From: an uncultured Eubacteriales bacterium
Lineage (GTDB): Bacteria > Bacillota > Clostridia > Oscillospirales > Oscillospiraceae
NCBI GenBank assembly: GCA_900547315.1
Contig: URGI01000004.1
Span: 1 to 45,153, forward strand
Direction of reading: 5' to 3'
Length of the DNA: 45,153 bases
Positions 13,977 through 22,928 of this stretch are shown one piece after another (positions within the stretch are counted from its first letter, which is position 1; every line of letters begins with the position of its first letter). Under the pieces are notes generated by a model. That model saw only the letters and a program-made list of their open reading frames with translations, did not search any database and was not told where the DNA came from. Made by a program: the position numbers and the translations under genes.

Positions 13977-15908
13977 ATGCCTGTCATAAACGTACTTCAG
14001 CCCCATGTGGCTGATATGATCGCCGCCGGCGAGGTGGTCGAGCGTCCGGCTTCCGTCATCAAGGAGCTGGTCGAGAACTCGCTCGACGCTGGGGCGAAGA
14101 ATATAACCGTCGAGATCCGCGGCGGGGGCGCGACCTATATCCGCGTCACGGACGACGGCTGCGGCATGGCGCCGGAGGACGCGGGCATTGCCTTCCTGCG
14201 GCACGCTACATCGAAGCTGCACGACGAGAAAGGGCTGGAGGCCATATCGACGATGGGCTTCCGCGGCGAAGCTCTCGCGGCGATATCCTCGGTTTCGAAA
14301 ATAGAACTCAACACCCGCCGTCGCGGCGACGCGAGCGGCACCCGCGTCGTGCTCGAGGCCGGGGACATTCAGGAGATGTTCGCCGCAGGCTGCCCGGACG
14401 GGACGACGATGACCGTGCGCGACCTGTTCTATAACACCCCCGCGCGGCTGAAATTCCTGAAGAGTGACCGCAGTGAGGCTTCCGCCTGCCAGCTTGCGGC
14501 GCTGCGCTGCGCGCTTGGGCATCCGGAAGTGTCGATACGCTTTATAAAGGACAGAAACGAAGAATTCTTCACCCCCGGCGACGGGAAACAGGAGTCCTGC
14601 GTCTACTCCCTTATGGGGCGCGACATGGCGACGCAGATGCTCCGCTGCACGGGCGAGAATAACGGCATCCGCGTGACGGGCTTCGTCTCCTCCCCAGCCT
14701 ACGGCAAGGGAAACCGTAGCGCGCAGTTCTTCTTCTGCAACGGCAGATTTATAAAATCGCAGCTTCTGCAGGCCGCCGTGGAGCAGGCGTATAAAAATAC
14801 GCTGCTCACCGGGCGCTATCCCGCCTGCGTGCTGTATATAGAGCTGGGCTACGGCAGCGTGGACGTCAATGTCCATCCGGCCAAGACAGAGGTCAAGTTC
14901 TCCGAAGAGCGCAAGGTCTTTGACGCGGTACACTACGCGGTGCTGTCCGCGCTCGCGGGAGAACGGCAGACGGCGGAAATAAAGCTCTCGGAATCGACGA
15001 AGAAGGCCGTCGGCGCGAAGCCTGATTTCTATCAGAGCATGAGCGCCGAGACGTTCCGCGAGAGCGGATATGCCGCGCCGAAGCCTGTGCAGCCCCAGCC
15101 CGCCGCGGCGGCGACGGCGGTGTCCGCCCTGCGCCCGCCCGTGAGCGCGGCAAGACCCGTCCAGCCGGTGCAAATGTCACTCCGCGCCGAGCCTGCGGAG
15201 TATGAAACGGAGCCGAAGCCGGAAATCAGCCGCATTTTGCCGGAAAAACCCGAAAAAAGCGAGACTGTGCCTGTATTTTCGCAGGATATGCCGGTCAAGG
15301 CTGTTGAAAAACCTGTTCAAAATGTTGAAAGTCGCCCCATCCCCGACCACAAGATAGTGGGTGAGGCGCTCAAGACCTATATAATCGTCGAGCAGGACGA
15401 CAAGCTGATACTTATCGATAAGCATGCCGCGCACGAGCGCATGATCTTCGACCGGCTGAAGGCGCAGGAGCGCGAGATCATGGCACAGAACCTGCTCATC
15501 CCCGTGACGATACGCCCCAACGGCGACGACATGGACGCGATAACCGAGAACGCCGCGCTTTTGTATGAGCTGGGCTTCGAGATAGAGCCGTTCGGCGAGC
15601 GGGAGCTGATAGTCCGCGCCGTGCCCGCCGATATGGACGCGGGGGACGTCCCCGCTGCCATCGAGGAGATATGCGAGAAGCTGCGCCGCGGCAAATGCCC
15701 GGATGCGCAGAGCGCGCGCGACGAGATACTGCACACCGTCGCCTGCAAGGCCGCGATAAAGGCCGGCTGGGATACACACCCGAAGGAGCTTGAGACTGTG
15801 GTGGACGCGGTGATATCCGGTCAGGTGCGCTATTGCCCGCACGGCCGCCCTGTATCCGTCACGCTCACGCGCAAGGAGCTTGACAAGCAGTTCAAGCGCA
15901 TAGTCTGA
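13977..15908 (+). CDS. mutL: DNA mismatch repair endonuclease MutL
   Basis: The 643-residue protein has the GHKL ATPase motifs (VVERPASVIKELVENSLDAGA, VTDDGCGM, FRGEAL, GTRVVLEAG) and the MutL segments NTPARLKF and DVNVHPAKTEV. A Pro/Ala/Glu-rich linker (about 365-460) follows. The C-terminal dimerisation/nuclease domain keeps the metal motif as DKHAAHERMIFD (DQHAxxExxxxE with Gln to Lys and final Glu to Asp), TVACKAAIKAG and YCPHGRP. The nicking activity expected of bacteria lacking MutH is thus probably retained. ATG 13977 is chosen for AAGGAG 7 nt upstream; the ORF begins eight codons earlier. Confidence 0.96.
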   Translation: MPVINVLQPHVADMIAAGEVVERPASVIKELVENSLDAGAKNITVEIRGGGATYIRVTDDGCGMAPEDAGIAFLRHATSKLHDEKGLEAISTMGFRGEALAAISSVSKIELNTRRRGDASGTRVVLEAGDIQEMFAAGCPDGTTMTVRDLFYNTPARLKFLKSDRSEASACQLAALRCALGHPEVSIRFIKDRNEEFFTPGDGKQESCVYSLMGRDMATQMLRCTGENNGIRVTGFVSSPAYGKGNRSAQFFFCNGRFIKSQLLQAAVEQAYKNTLLTGRYPACVLYIELGYGSVDVNVHPAKTEVKFSEERKVFDAVHYAVLSALAGERQTAEIKLSESTKKAVGAKPDFYQSMSAETFRESGYAAPKPVQPQPAAAATAVSALRPPVSAARPVQPVQMSLRAEPAEYETEPKPEISRILPEKPEKSETVPVFSQDMPVKAVEKPVQNVESRPIPDHKIVGEALKTYIIVEQDDKLILIDKHAAHERMIFDRLKAQEREIMAQNLLIPVTIRPNGDDMDAITENAALLYELGFEIEPFGERELIVRAVPADMDAGDVPAAIEEICEKLRRGKCPDAQSARDEILHTVACKAAIKAGWDTHPKELETVVDAVISGQVRYCPHGRPVSVTLTRKELDKQFKRIV

Positions 15909-15916
15909 GGGCGGCG

Positions 15917-16861
15917 ATGGCAGAGAAGATCATCGTTGTCGCGGGGCCGACCGCATCGGGCAAGACCCGCCTCGGCATCGCGCTTGCGCAGGAGCTCGGC
16001 GGGGAGATAGTCTCGGCCGACTCCATGCAGATATACCGCCGCATGGACATCGGCACCGCCAAGGCCACCGCCGCCGAGCAGGCCGCCGTGCCGCACCACA
16101 TGATAGATGTGGCGGAGCCGTGGGAGAATTACTCCGTGGCGCGCTATGTCGAAGAGGCGTCGCGCTGCTGCGAGGATATAATCTCCCGCGGGAAGCTCCC
16201 CGTGGTCGTCGGCGGCACGGGGCTGTATATCGATTCCCTGATATCCGGCCGCGACTTTGCCGCGAACGACGGGGACGAAAAGCTCCGCGAGGAGCTGCTG
16301 GCGGAGTATGACCGCGTCGGCGGCGAGGAAATGCTGCGCAGGCTGCGGGAATTTGACCCCGAGCGCGCCGCGAAGCTCCCCGCCGGAGACAAGCGACGCA
16401 TCGTCCGCGCGATAGAAATATATAAGCTCACCGGCATGACCATTACCAAGCATGACGCGCGCACCCGCGCCATGCCCCCGCGCTATGACGCGGCGCAGAT
16501 AATTCTCGGCTACGCCGACCGCGCGGCGCTCTACGCCCGTATCGACCGGCGCGTGGACGAGATGGTCGCCGAGGGGCTGTTTGAAGAGGTGCAGGGGCTG
16601 CTCGACTCCGGACTTTCGGAGCAGTGCACGGCTATGCAGGCCATCGGCTATAAAGAACCCGCCATTGCGCTGCGCGGCGAGATAAGCCGCGGCGAGGCCG
16701 TGGAGCTTATCAAGCTCGGCAGCCGCCGCTATGCCAAGCGCCAGATGACATGGTTCCGCAGAACGAAGAACGCGCTGCGGATAGACTGGGATGAAAATCC
16801 CGATTTTGAAGCCGCCCGACGGCTTTCGACCGCATTTTTGCACGACTCCGGTATATTATAA
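15917..16861 (+). CDS. miaA: tRNA dimethylallyltransferase
   Basis: MiaA transfers a dimethylallyl group to A37 of tRNAs reading UNN codons; MiaB then methylthiolates it. The 314-residue protein has the P-loop GPTASGKTRLG (10-20), SADSMQIYRRMDIGTAKAT, VVVGGTGLYIDSLI, KRRIVRAIEIY and the C-terminal QAIGYKE and RRYAKRQMTWFRR. ATG 15917 is 8 nt after the mutL stop with a GAGGGCGG site. It is normal in length and cotranscribed with mutL and hfq, the common order in Firmicutes. Confidence 0.96.
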   Translation: MAEKIIVVAGPTASGKTRLGIALAQELGGEIVSADSMQIYRRMDIGTAKATAAEQAAVPHHMIDVAEPWENYSVARYVEEASRCCEDIISRGKLPVVVGGTGLYIDSLISGRDFAANDGDEKLREELLAEYDRVGGEEMLRRLREFDPERAAKLPAGDKRRIVRAIEIYKLTGMTITKHDARTRAMPPRYDAAQIILGYADRAALYARIDRRVDEMVAEGLFEEVQGLLDSGLSEQCTAMQAIGYKEPAIALRGEISRGEAVELIKLGSRRYAKRQMTWFRRTKNALRIDWDENPDFEAARRLSTAFLHDSGIL

Positions 16862-16922
16862 ATACCGCATTACGAGGCGGGAAAAAATAATATGCCCGTC
16901 CGAGAAAAAGGAGTTGGCCAAA

Positions 16923-17150
16923 ATGCAGAAAACGCAGAATCTCCAAGACATCTTTTTGAATCAGGCGCGGCGCGACAAGAGCGTCGTCACAATGTTCCTC
17001 ATGAACGGCTTCCAGCTTCACGGTATCGTGCGCGGATACGACAGCTTCACCGTGATCCTTGACTCCGACGGCAAGCAGCAGCTTATTTATAAGCACGCGA
17101 TATCTACCGTCGTGCCGCCGAAGCCGATCGATCTGGAGCTGGATACATAA
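16923..17150 (+). CDS. hfq: RNA chaperone Hfq
   Basis: The 75-residue Sm-like protein forms a hexamer that binds small RNAs and U- or A-rich tails. Sm1 covers NLQDIFLNQARRDKSVVTMFLMNGFQLHGIVRGYDSFTVIL (residues about 7-46), with Q8 and the FLMNG turn. Sm2 has the YKHAIST motif. ATG 16923 has AAGGAG 9 nt upstream; the longer reading through the miaA stop is not used. The C-terminal tail is very short, typical of Gram-positive Hfq. A well-conserved Hfq suggests trans-acting sRNAs exist in this organism. Confidence 0.96.
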   Translation: MQKTQNLQDIFLNQARRDKSVVTMFLMNGFQLHGIVRGYDSFTVILDSDGKQQLIYKHAISTVVPPKPIDLELDT

Positions 17151-17151
17151 G

Positions 17152-18003
17152 GTGAGAAAAACGGGGCAGTCATACCTGCTGCGTTTTGCCGCCGTGGCGG
17201 TGTTCCTCGCCGTCTGCGCCTACGCCGCCGCGTGGCTCGTGAACGGGCTTGGCGGCGGGGTGCGCAAGGCGACGGTTCACGGCTGCGAGATCACGGAGAG
17301 CGCGGCGATAGAAGGCGTCGCCGTGCGGACGGAGGAGCCGCTGACCGTGCCTGCCGGAATTGCGGACGGGGCGCGAGTCCCTGCGGGGGCGGACGGCTTT
17401 GCCAGACCCGCAGTCTGCTTCTTGCAGGCCGACGGATATGAGTACCTCACGCCGGACATGCTCGACGGGCTGACGGTGGAGGCTCTCCGTGACATCCTCG
17501 CCGCCGAGCCTGAAAAGTCGCTCTCCGGCGGGCGCGCCGTGTACGGCTTCGCGTGGTATTTCGCGGCGCTCGCGGATGACGGCGCTCCGCTGCGCGAGGG
17601 CGGCAGCTGCGAGATATTGTTCGACGGCTTTGAAAAGAGCACTGCCGCCGAGATAATCTCCGTCAGCGCCGCCGAAAACGGGCAGCGCGCGCTGCTTCTG
17701 CGGCTGACGGCGGGTTCGCCCGAATATCTGAGCCTGCGCCGAAGCGGCGCGGAGATAATCTTTTCCCGATACAGCGGTCTGGAGCTGCCGCTGGAAGCCG
17801 TGCATACCGACGGCGAGAGGAACAATTTCGTTTATATCTCCACTGCGGGGATCGTCAGATCGCTGGATGTGGATATAATATATACAGATAAGGCCGGAGG
17901 CTTCTGCCTCGCCGCGCAGGATGCAAGCTTTGACGCGCTGCGCGAGGGAAACACAGTCATTGTCTCTGGAAAAGATATATACGAAGGAAAGGTACTGGGC
18001 TGA
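17152..18003 (+). CDS. HlyD-like membrane-anchored protein of the sepF cluster
   Basis: The 283-residue protein has one N-terminal membrane helix (about 8-28) and an extracytoplasmic region. Around ITESAAIEGVAVRTEEPLTVPAG it resembles the HlyD/membrane-fusion adaptor barrel. The C terminus (NNFVYISTAGIVRSLDVDIIYTDKAGGFCLA) matches proteins found just upstream of YggS/SepF in many Clostridia. Start is GTG 17152, one base after the hfq stop, chosen because reading from 17059 lies inside hfq. The stop overlaps the next ATG (TGATG). No transporter partner is adjacent, so a role in envelope assembly near the division site is inferred from context only. Confidence 0.75.
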   Translation: MRKTGQSYLLRFAAVAVFLAVCAYAAAWLVNGLGGGVRKATVHGCEITESAAIEGVAVRTEEPLTVPAGIADGARVPAGADGFARPAVCFLQADGYEYLTPDMLDGLTVEALRDILAAEPEKSLSGGRAVYGFAWYFAALADDGAPLREGGSCEILFDGFEKSTAAEIISVSAAENGQRALLLRLTAGSPEYLSLRRSGAEIIFSRYSGLELPLEAVHTDGERNNFVYISTAGIVRSLDVDIIYTDKAGGFCLAAQDASFDALREGNTVIVSGKDIYEGKVLG

Positions 18004-18740
18004 TGGATATAGCCGAAAACGTGGCGATCGTGCGCTCCCGCATCGCCGAAGCCGCTCTTGCCGCGGGGCGCAGACCGGAGGATATCCGGCTCGTCGCGGC
18101 AACGAAGATGAATGACGCCGCAAGGGTCCAACAGGCGATAAAGGCCGGAGTTGAGATATGCGGCGAAAACAGAGTCCAGGAGATGCTGGAAAAGAACGCG
18201 CAGGCAGCATATGCCGGCGCGCGGCTGCATTTTATCGGGCACCTCCAGAAGAACAAGGTGAAGCAGGTCGTCGGCACGGCCGCGCTCATCGAGAGCGTCG
18301 ACAGCGAGGAGCTGATGCGCCTGATCGACCGCTGCGCCGCCTCGAAGGGGATATGTCAGGACATCCTGCTTGAGGTGAACATTGGCGGTGAGGCTGCGAA
18401 ATCGGGCTTCAGACCGGAAGAAATTCCCGCGGCACTGGCCGCCGCGGCGCAATTTGACCATATTATGGTGCGCGGCCTTATGGCAATTCCACCAAAATGC
18501 AGCCGCGCGGAAGAAAATATCCCTTATTTTTGCAGTATGCAAAAGCTTTTTGTTGACAATGGCGAAAAAAAATACGATAATGTACGTATGGATTTTCTGT
18601 CTATGGGTATGAGCGCGGATTATACCGCGGCCATAGCCTGTGGCTCTAACATGGTCCGCGTGGGGACGGCTATCTTCGGCGCCCGTAATTATGGACCGAT
18701 AAACAGCAATAATTCCGGAGGCAGCGATGGGACTCTTTGA
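18003..18740 (+). CDS. YggS/YlmE-family PLP homeostasis protein
   Basis: The family binds pyridoxal phosphate and balances B6 and amino-acid pools; no reaction is established. The 245-residue protein has the PLP lysine in LVAATKMNDAA (Lys35), GENRVQEML, HFIGHLQKNKVK, the SGF/RGLMAIPP strand, and SMGMSADYTAAIACGSNMVRVGTAIFG. Start overlaps the upstream stop by one base, and its end overlaps sepF by 14 nt. This places it in the ylm-type division cluster, where YlmE normally sits. Confidence 0.92.
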   Translation: MDIAENVAIVRSRIAEAALAAGRRPEDIRLVAATKMNDAARVQQAIKAGVEICGENRVQEMLEKNAQAAYAGARLHFIGHLQKNKVKQVVGTAALIESVDSEELMRLIDRCAASKGICQDILLEVNIGGEAAKSGFRPEEIPAALAAAAQFDHIMVRGLMAIPPKCSRAEENIPYFCSMQKLFVDNGEKKYDNVRMDFLSMGMSADYTAAIACGSNMVRVGTAIFGARNYGPINSNNSGGSDGTL

Positions 18741-19284
18741 TGAATTGAAAAAGCTTACTCAACCGCAGGATGACGACAGCGACTTTTTTGAAGGCGCGGA
18801 TGAAAGCTTCAAGCCCGCACCCGCGGCGGCAAGCTCCGCGCAGCTCCAGTTTGAGAGCACCTTCGGCGAGGAGCCGTCCTCCAATCCGGAGCCTGCCCGC
18901 CGTCCGGCGAAGGCACAGGGCGAGGGCGGGAGCCTGTTCGGCAATCTCGGCGTGAAGAAGGCCGCGAAGCCGCGCACCCAGCGCGAGCGGCTCGTGAACT
19001 TCGGCGGCAGCGAGACGCAGGTCATCCTCTTCAATCCCAAGACCTTTGAGGAGGCGGGGGAACTGGTCAATCACCTCAATCAGAGCCGTTCCGTGGTGAT
19101 GACGCTGGAGGGCGTGCCGAACGACAATGCACGCCGCCTGCTTGACTTTTTGTCCGGCATAACCTTTGCCCTGCAGGGAAAAATAACCCCGATCTCCGCA
19201 AAGACGTATTTCGTCTCCCCGCAGAACGTCGATCTGCTCAATTCGCAGAGCGAGCAGCCGGTGAGCGACGAGCAGTATTTTTGA
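18727..19284 (+). CDS. sepF: cell division protein SepF
   Basis: SepF anchors and bundles FtsZ at the membrane. The 185-residue protein starts with an amphipathic helix (MGLFDELKKL), has a low-complexity linker (about 12-85) and the globular C-terminal domain: ETQVILFNPKTFEEAGELVNHLNQSRSVVMTLEGVPNDNARRLLDFLSGITFALQG (about 97-152 in broken form), typical of the SepF fold. It overlaps the previous gene by 14 nt with GGAGG upstream. The linker is longer than in Bacillus. ylmG and ylmH, often between sepF and divIVA, are absent here. Confidence 0.95.
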   Translation: MGLFDELKKLTQPQDDDSDFFEGADESFKPAPAAASSAQLQFESTFGEEPSSNPEPARRPAKAQGEGGSLFGNLGVKKAAKPRTQRERLVNFGGSETQVILFNPKTFEEAGELVNHLNQSRSVVMTLEGVPNDNARRLLDFLSGITFALQGKITPISAKTYFVSPQNVDLLNSQSEQPVSDEQYF

Positions 19285-19317
19285 GAAACAAACACGCATT
19301 GAAAGGTGGATAAAGAT

Positions 19318-19968
19318 ATGATTACCGCTCAGGACATTCGTGAAAAGACTTTTGAAAAGGCACGCTTCAGCGGCTATGACATGGCCTCCGTTGACGATTT
19401 TCTGGAGGAGCTGGCGGAGGATGTTACCGCAACTCAGAAGGAGAACGCCGTTCTCAAGAGCAAGATGAAGGTTCTTGTGGACAAGATCGAAGAGTACCGC
19501 GCCAATGAGGACGCGCTGAACATGGCGGTTCTCTCCGCCCAGAAGCTCGCCGTTCAGATAGAGAACGACGCGCGCGCCCGCGCATCTGCGATGCTGGCCG
19601 AGGCCGACAAGCAGGTCAAGGCGAAGGTCGGCTCCATCGCCGAGCAGACCGCCGCGCAGGAGAAGCGTCTGGCGGACGCCAAGGCCGCTACCGCGAAGTT
19701 CTTCGACGGCGTACGCGCCCTGTGCAACACCCAGCTCAAGAATATCGACGCCATCAGCAGCGGCATAATCTCCTCTCCAGAGCCCGAAGCCGTTCCCGCG
19801 CCCAGAGCCGCAGCGCCTTCTGTAGAGGACGCTGTGCGAAGCATCGAAAATTCCGTGGCACGAATACAGCCGGAGCCTTCCATACAGATAGACATCCCCA
19901 AGACCGTGGATGCTCCCGCTTCCAAGCCTGCTGTCCAGTTTGACAGCACTCAGCCCTTCACTCTGTAA
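19318..19968 (+). CDS. divIVA: DivIVA domain protein
   Basis: DivIVA senses negatively curved membrane and recruits division and polarity factors. The 216-residue protein begins MITAQDIREKTFEKARFSGYDMASVDDFLEEL (residues 1-32), the membrane-binding signature. A coiled coil follows (about 28-150, heptad-like E/K/A-rich). The tail is Ala/Pro/Ser-rich and probably disordered, ending FDSTQPFTL. ATG 19318 is preferred over the GTG at 19306, which is inside the AAAGG site. A predicted terminator follows, so it closes the mutL-to-divIVA run. Confidence 0.94.
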   Translation: MITAQDIREKTFEKARFSGYDMASVDDFLEELAEDVTATQKENAVLKSKMKVLVDKIEEYRANEDALNMAVLSAQKLAVQIENDARARASAMLAEADKQVKAKVGSIAEQTAAQEKRLADAKAATAKFFDGVRALCNTQLKNIDAISSGIISSPEPEAVPAPRAAAPSVEDAVRSIENSVARIQPEPSIQIDIPKTVDAPASKPAVQFDSTQPFTL

Positions 19969-19997
19969 GTGGGGCTGGGATCGATACGCTGATTCGC

Positions 19998-20027
19998 GGG
20001 GCGAGCGCAGCTGCGCGCGCCCCCTTT
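19998..20027 (+). terminator. terminator after divIVA
   Basis: GC-rich stem GGGGCG(A)GCGC / GCGC(G)CGCCCC with AGCT loop (19998-20023), followed by CCTTTGATTT. The U-tract is short, so some read-through into ileS is possible. Confidence 0.6.
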
Positions 20028-20031
20028 GATT

Positions 20032-20040
20032 TGATATACT
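20032..20040 (+). promoter_or_regulatory. candidate extended -10 promoter of ileS
   Basis: TGATATACT reads as an extended -10 (TG, one base, TATACT). No -35 is seen 17 nt upstream, which falls in the terminator stem. An AGGAGA site and ATG at 20065 follow. The gap from divIVA is only 96 nt, too short for a T-box leader. Confidence 0.35.
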
Positions 20041-20064
20041 ACTATATAAATAGGAGACACAAAA

Positions 20065-22866
20065 ATGTCACAGGATTTCAACTCCACTCTTAATCTGCCG
20101 AAAACCGACTTTCCCATGCGCGCGGGCCTGCCCAAGCGCGAGCCCGAGATGCTGAAAAAGTGGGAAGAGCAGGATATCTATAACGAAATGCTCAAGAAGA
20201 ACGAGGGCAAGCCCCGCTTCTCCCTGCACGACGGCCCTCCGTTCTCCAACGGCAACATCCACATGGGTCACGCGCTCAACAAGTCCATCAAGGACTTCAT
20301 CGTCCGCTCCTACGCGATGCGCGGCTACTACACTCCGTATATCCCCGGCTGGGATAACCACGGCATGCCCATCGAGAGCGCCATCATCAAGGAGCAGAAG
20401 CTCAACCACAAGGCCATGAGCGTTGCGGACTTCCGCTCCGCCTGCGAGGCCTACGCCGAGAAGTACATCAACATCCAGCGCGATGGCTTCAAGCGCCTCG
20501 GCGTTATCGGCGACTGGGAGCACCCCTACAAGACCATGAACAAGGGCTTCGAAGCCGATGAAGTCCGCATCTTCGGCAAGATGTATAAGAACGGCCATAT
20601 CTATAAGGGACTTAAGCCTGTCTACTGGTGCGCCAAGGACGAGACCGCTCTCGCCGAGGCCGAGATCGAGTATCAGGACGATCCCTGCACCACCGTTTAC
20701 GTCAAGTTCCCGATGAAGGACGATCTTGGAAAGCTCGGCCACCTCGACCTCTCCAAGCTCAGCTTCGTCATCTGGACTACCACCATCTGGACGCTGCCCG
20801 GCAACCTCGCCATCGCCCTGCATCCGGACGAGGCATATGCCGTCGTCAAGGCGCCGAACGGCGAGATGTACATCATGGCCGAGGCTCTGACCGAGAAGGT
20901 CATGAAGATCGGCGGCTTTGACAGCTATGAGATCGTCGAGACTCATCCCGGCCGCTTCTTCGAGAATATGCTCGCGCAGCATCCCTTCCTCGACAAGACC
21001 TCCCGACTGCTGCTGGCTGACTACGTCACCATGGACTCAGGTACCGGCTGCGTCCATACCGCTCCCGGCTTCGGCGCGGACGACTATCAGACCTGCATGC
21101 GCTACGGCATGGAAATGGTCGTTCCTGTCGATGACCAGGGCCGCCATACCGAATATGCCGGCAAGTACGCCGGACTGAAGACCGACGAATCCAACCCCAT
21201 CATCCTCAACGACATGAAGGAGAGCGGCGCTCTCTTCGCCTCCGAGGAGATAATCCATAGCTACCCGCACTGCTGGCGCTGCAAGAGTCCGATCATCTTC
21301 CGCGCCACCCCGCAGTGGTTCTGCTCGGTCGATTCCTTCAAGGATGAAGCTATCGCCGCCTGCGAGAACGTCCGCTGGCTGCCCGCGTGGGGCAAGGATC
21401 GGATGGGTGCAATGATCCGCGAGCGCGCCGACTGGTGCATCTCCCGTCAGCGCCGCTGGGGTCTTCCTATCCCCGTGTTCTACTGCGAGGACTGCCATAA
21501 GCCCGTCTGCACCGACGAGAGCATTGAGTCTGTCGCAAATATATTTGAAGAGAAGGGCAGCAACGCGTGGTTCGAGATGGACGCCGCAGAGCTTCTGCCC
21601 GAAGGCTTTACCTGCCCGCACTGCGGCGGCAAGCACTTCACCAAAGAGACCGACACTCTGGACGGCTGGTTTGACTCCGGCTCCACCCATTACGCCGCCA
21701 TGCAGCGCGACCAGGGCTTCTGGCCTGCAGATATGTATATGGAGGGCGGCGACCAGTATCGCGGCTGGTTCCAGTCCTCACTGCTCGTCGCGGTCGGCGC
21801 GCTGGGCAAGGGTGCCCCGTACAAAGAGTGCCTGACCCACGGCTGGACTGTTGACGGCGAGGGCAAGGCGATGCACAAGTCCCTCGGCAACGGTGTCGAT
21901 CCCGCCGATATCGTCAAGGAGTTCGGCGCGGATATGATCCGCCTCTGGGCAGGCTCCGCCGACTACCATGTCGATGTGCGCTGCTCCAAGGAGATATTCA
22001 AGCAGCTCAGCCAGAACTACCTGAAGTTCCGCAATACCGCGCGCTACTGCCTTGGCAACCTCGACGGCTTCGACGCGAACGATCTCGTCGCGCCGGAGGA
22101 TATGCTGGAGCTTGACCGCTGGGCAATAACTAAGCTCAACCAGCTTATAGAAAAGGTCGCGGATGCCTATAATGACTACGAGTTCCATGTGGTCTCCCAT
22201 GCCATCAACGACTTCTGCGTCGTGGAGATGTCCAGCTTCTATCTTGATATTATCAAGGACAGACTGTACTGCGAGGGCAAGAACAGCCTCAAGCGCCGCA
22301 GTGCGCAGACCGCTCTGTACCTGATCCTCGACAGCATGGCCAAAATGTTTGCCCCGATCCTCGCCTTCACCTGCGATGAGATCTGGCAGGCGATGCCGCA
22401 CCGCGAGGGCGACGACGAGCGCAACATCGTGCTCAACGAGATGAACGAGCCCTTCACGCAGTACGCGCTCTCCGACGAGGCGCTTGCCCGCTGGGACAAA
22501 CTCATCGCCCTGCGCGACGATGTCAACGGAGTGCTTGAATCCGCCCGCGCGTCCAAGCGCATCGGCAAGCCGCTGGAGGCTTCCGTCCGGCTCCACGCCA
22601 AGGACGAGGCCAGCCGTGAGCTGCTCGATGAGGTCGGCAGCATGAACCTGTCCGAGCTGTTCATCGTCTCCCAGTGCCTCATCAAGGATGAGGATAGCGA
22701 GGAGGCCGAGGCGGTCAGCGGTGCCGGTTCCAACAATCCCGGCCTGAACATTTCCGTCATTGAGGCTCCGGGCGTCAAGTGCCCGCGCTGCTGGATGCAT
22801 TCTCTCAACGCGCAGCCCGAAACCGGACTCTGCCCGCGCTGCGCGGCGGTCATCGCCGGAGAGTGA
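20065..22866 (+). CDS. ileS: isoleucyl-tRNA synthetase
   Basis: IleRS charges tRNA-Ile. The 933-residue class I synthetase has the HIGH motif as GNIHMGHA (His66-His69), WTTTIWTLPGNLAI and GTGCVHTAPGFGADDYQ in the CP1 editing domain, WCISRQRRWGLPIPVF, GWFDSGSTHY, the KMSKS motif as AMHKS in GEGKAMHKSLGN, and anticodon-binding domain segments. A C-terminal zinc ribbon is present (CPRCWMHS, CPRC). AMHKS in place of KMSKS is a known variant in Firmicutes. Length and domains are complete. Many Firmicutes control ileS by a T-box; none fits here. Confidence 0.97.
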   Translation: MSQDFNSTLNLPKTDFPMRAGLPKREPEMLKKWEEQDIYNEMLKKNEGKPRFSLHDGPPFSNGNIHMGHALNKSIKDFIVRSYAMRGYYTPYIPGWDNHGMPIESAIIKEQKLNHKAMSVADFRSACEAYAEKYINIQRDGFKRLGVIGDWEHPYKTMNKGFEADEVRIFGKMYKNGHIYKGLKPVYWCAKDETALAEAEIEYQDDPCTTVYVKFPMKDDLGKLGHLDLSKLSFVIWTTTIWTLPGNLAIALHPDEAYAVVKAPNGEMYIMAEALTEKVMKIGGFDSYEIVETHPGRFFENMLAQHPFLDKTSRLLLADYVTMDSGTGCVHTAPGFGADDYQTCMRYGMEMVVPVDDQGRHTEYAGKYAGLKTDESNPIILNDMKESGALFASEEIIHSYPHCWRCKSPIIFRATPQWFCSVDSFKDEAIAACENVRWLPAWGKDRMGAMIRERADWCISRQRRWGLPIPVFYCEDCHKPVCTDESIESVANIFEEKGSNAWFEMDAAELLPEGFTCPHCGGKHFTKETDTLDGWFDSGSTHYAAMQRDQGFWPADMYMEGGDQYRGWFQSSLLVAVGALGKGAPYKECLTHGWTVDGEGKAMHKSLGNGVDPADIVKEFGADMIRLWAGSADYHVDVRCSKEIFKQLSQNYLKFRNTARYCLGNLDGFDANDLVAPEDMLELDRWAITKLNQLIEKVADAYNDYEFHVVSHAINDFCVVEMSSFYLDIIKDRLYCEGKNSLKRRSAQTALYLILDSMAKMFAPILAFTCDEIWQAMPHREGDDERNIVLNEMNEPFTQYALSDEALARWDKLIALRDDVNGVLESARASKRIGKPLEASVRLHAKDEASRELLDEVGSMNLSELFIVSQCLIKDEDSEEAEAVSGAGSNNPGLNISVIEAPGVKCPRCWMHSLNAQPETGLCPRCAAVIAGE

Positions 22867-22928
22867 TCTCAGGAGACCGATCGGATAAAATTCGAGCGCC
22901 GTCTCCGGGCGGCAGATAGGAGAAAAAT

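Noticed and set aside
16791..16922. N-terminal extension of Hfq
   Set aside because: It would overlap the miaA end and lacks an RBS; the start at 16923 has AAGGAG and gives the conserved Hfq length.
20024..20064. T-box riboswitch upstream of ileS
   Set aside because: The divIVA-ileS gap is 96 nt and holds a terminator; a T-box with specifier stem needs about 150-250 nt and no T-box motif (GGTGG-type) is visible.
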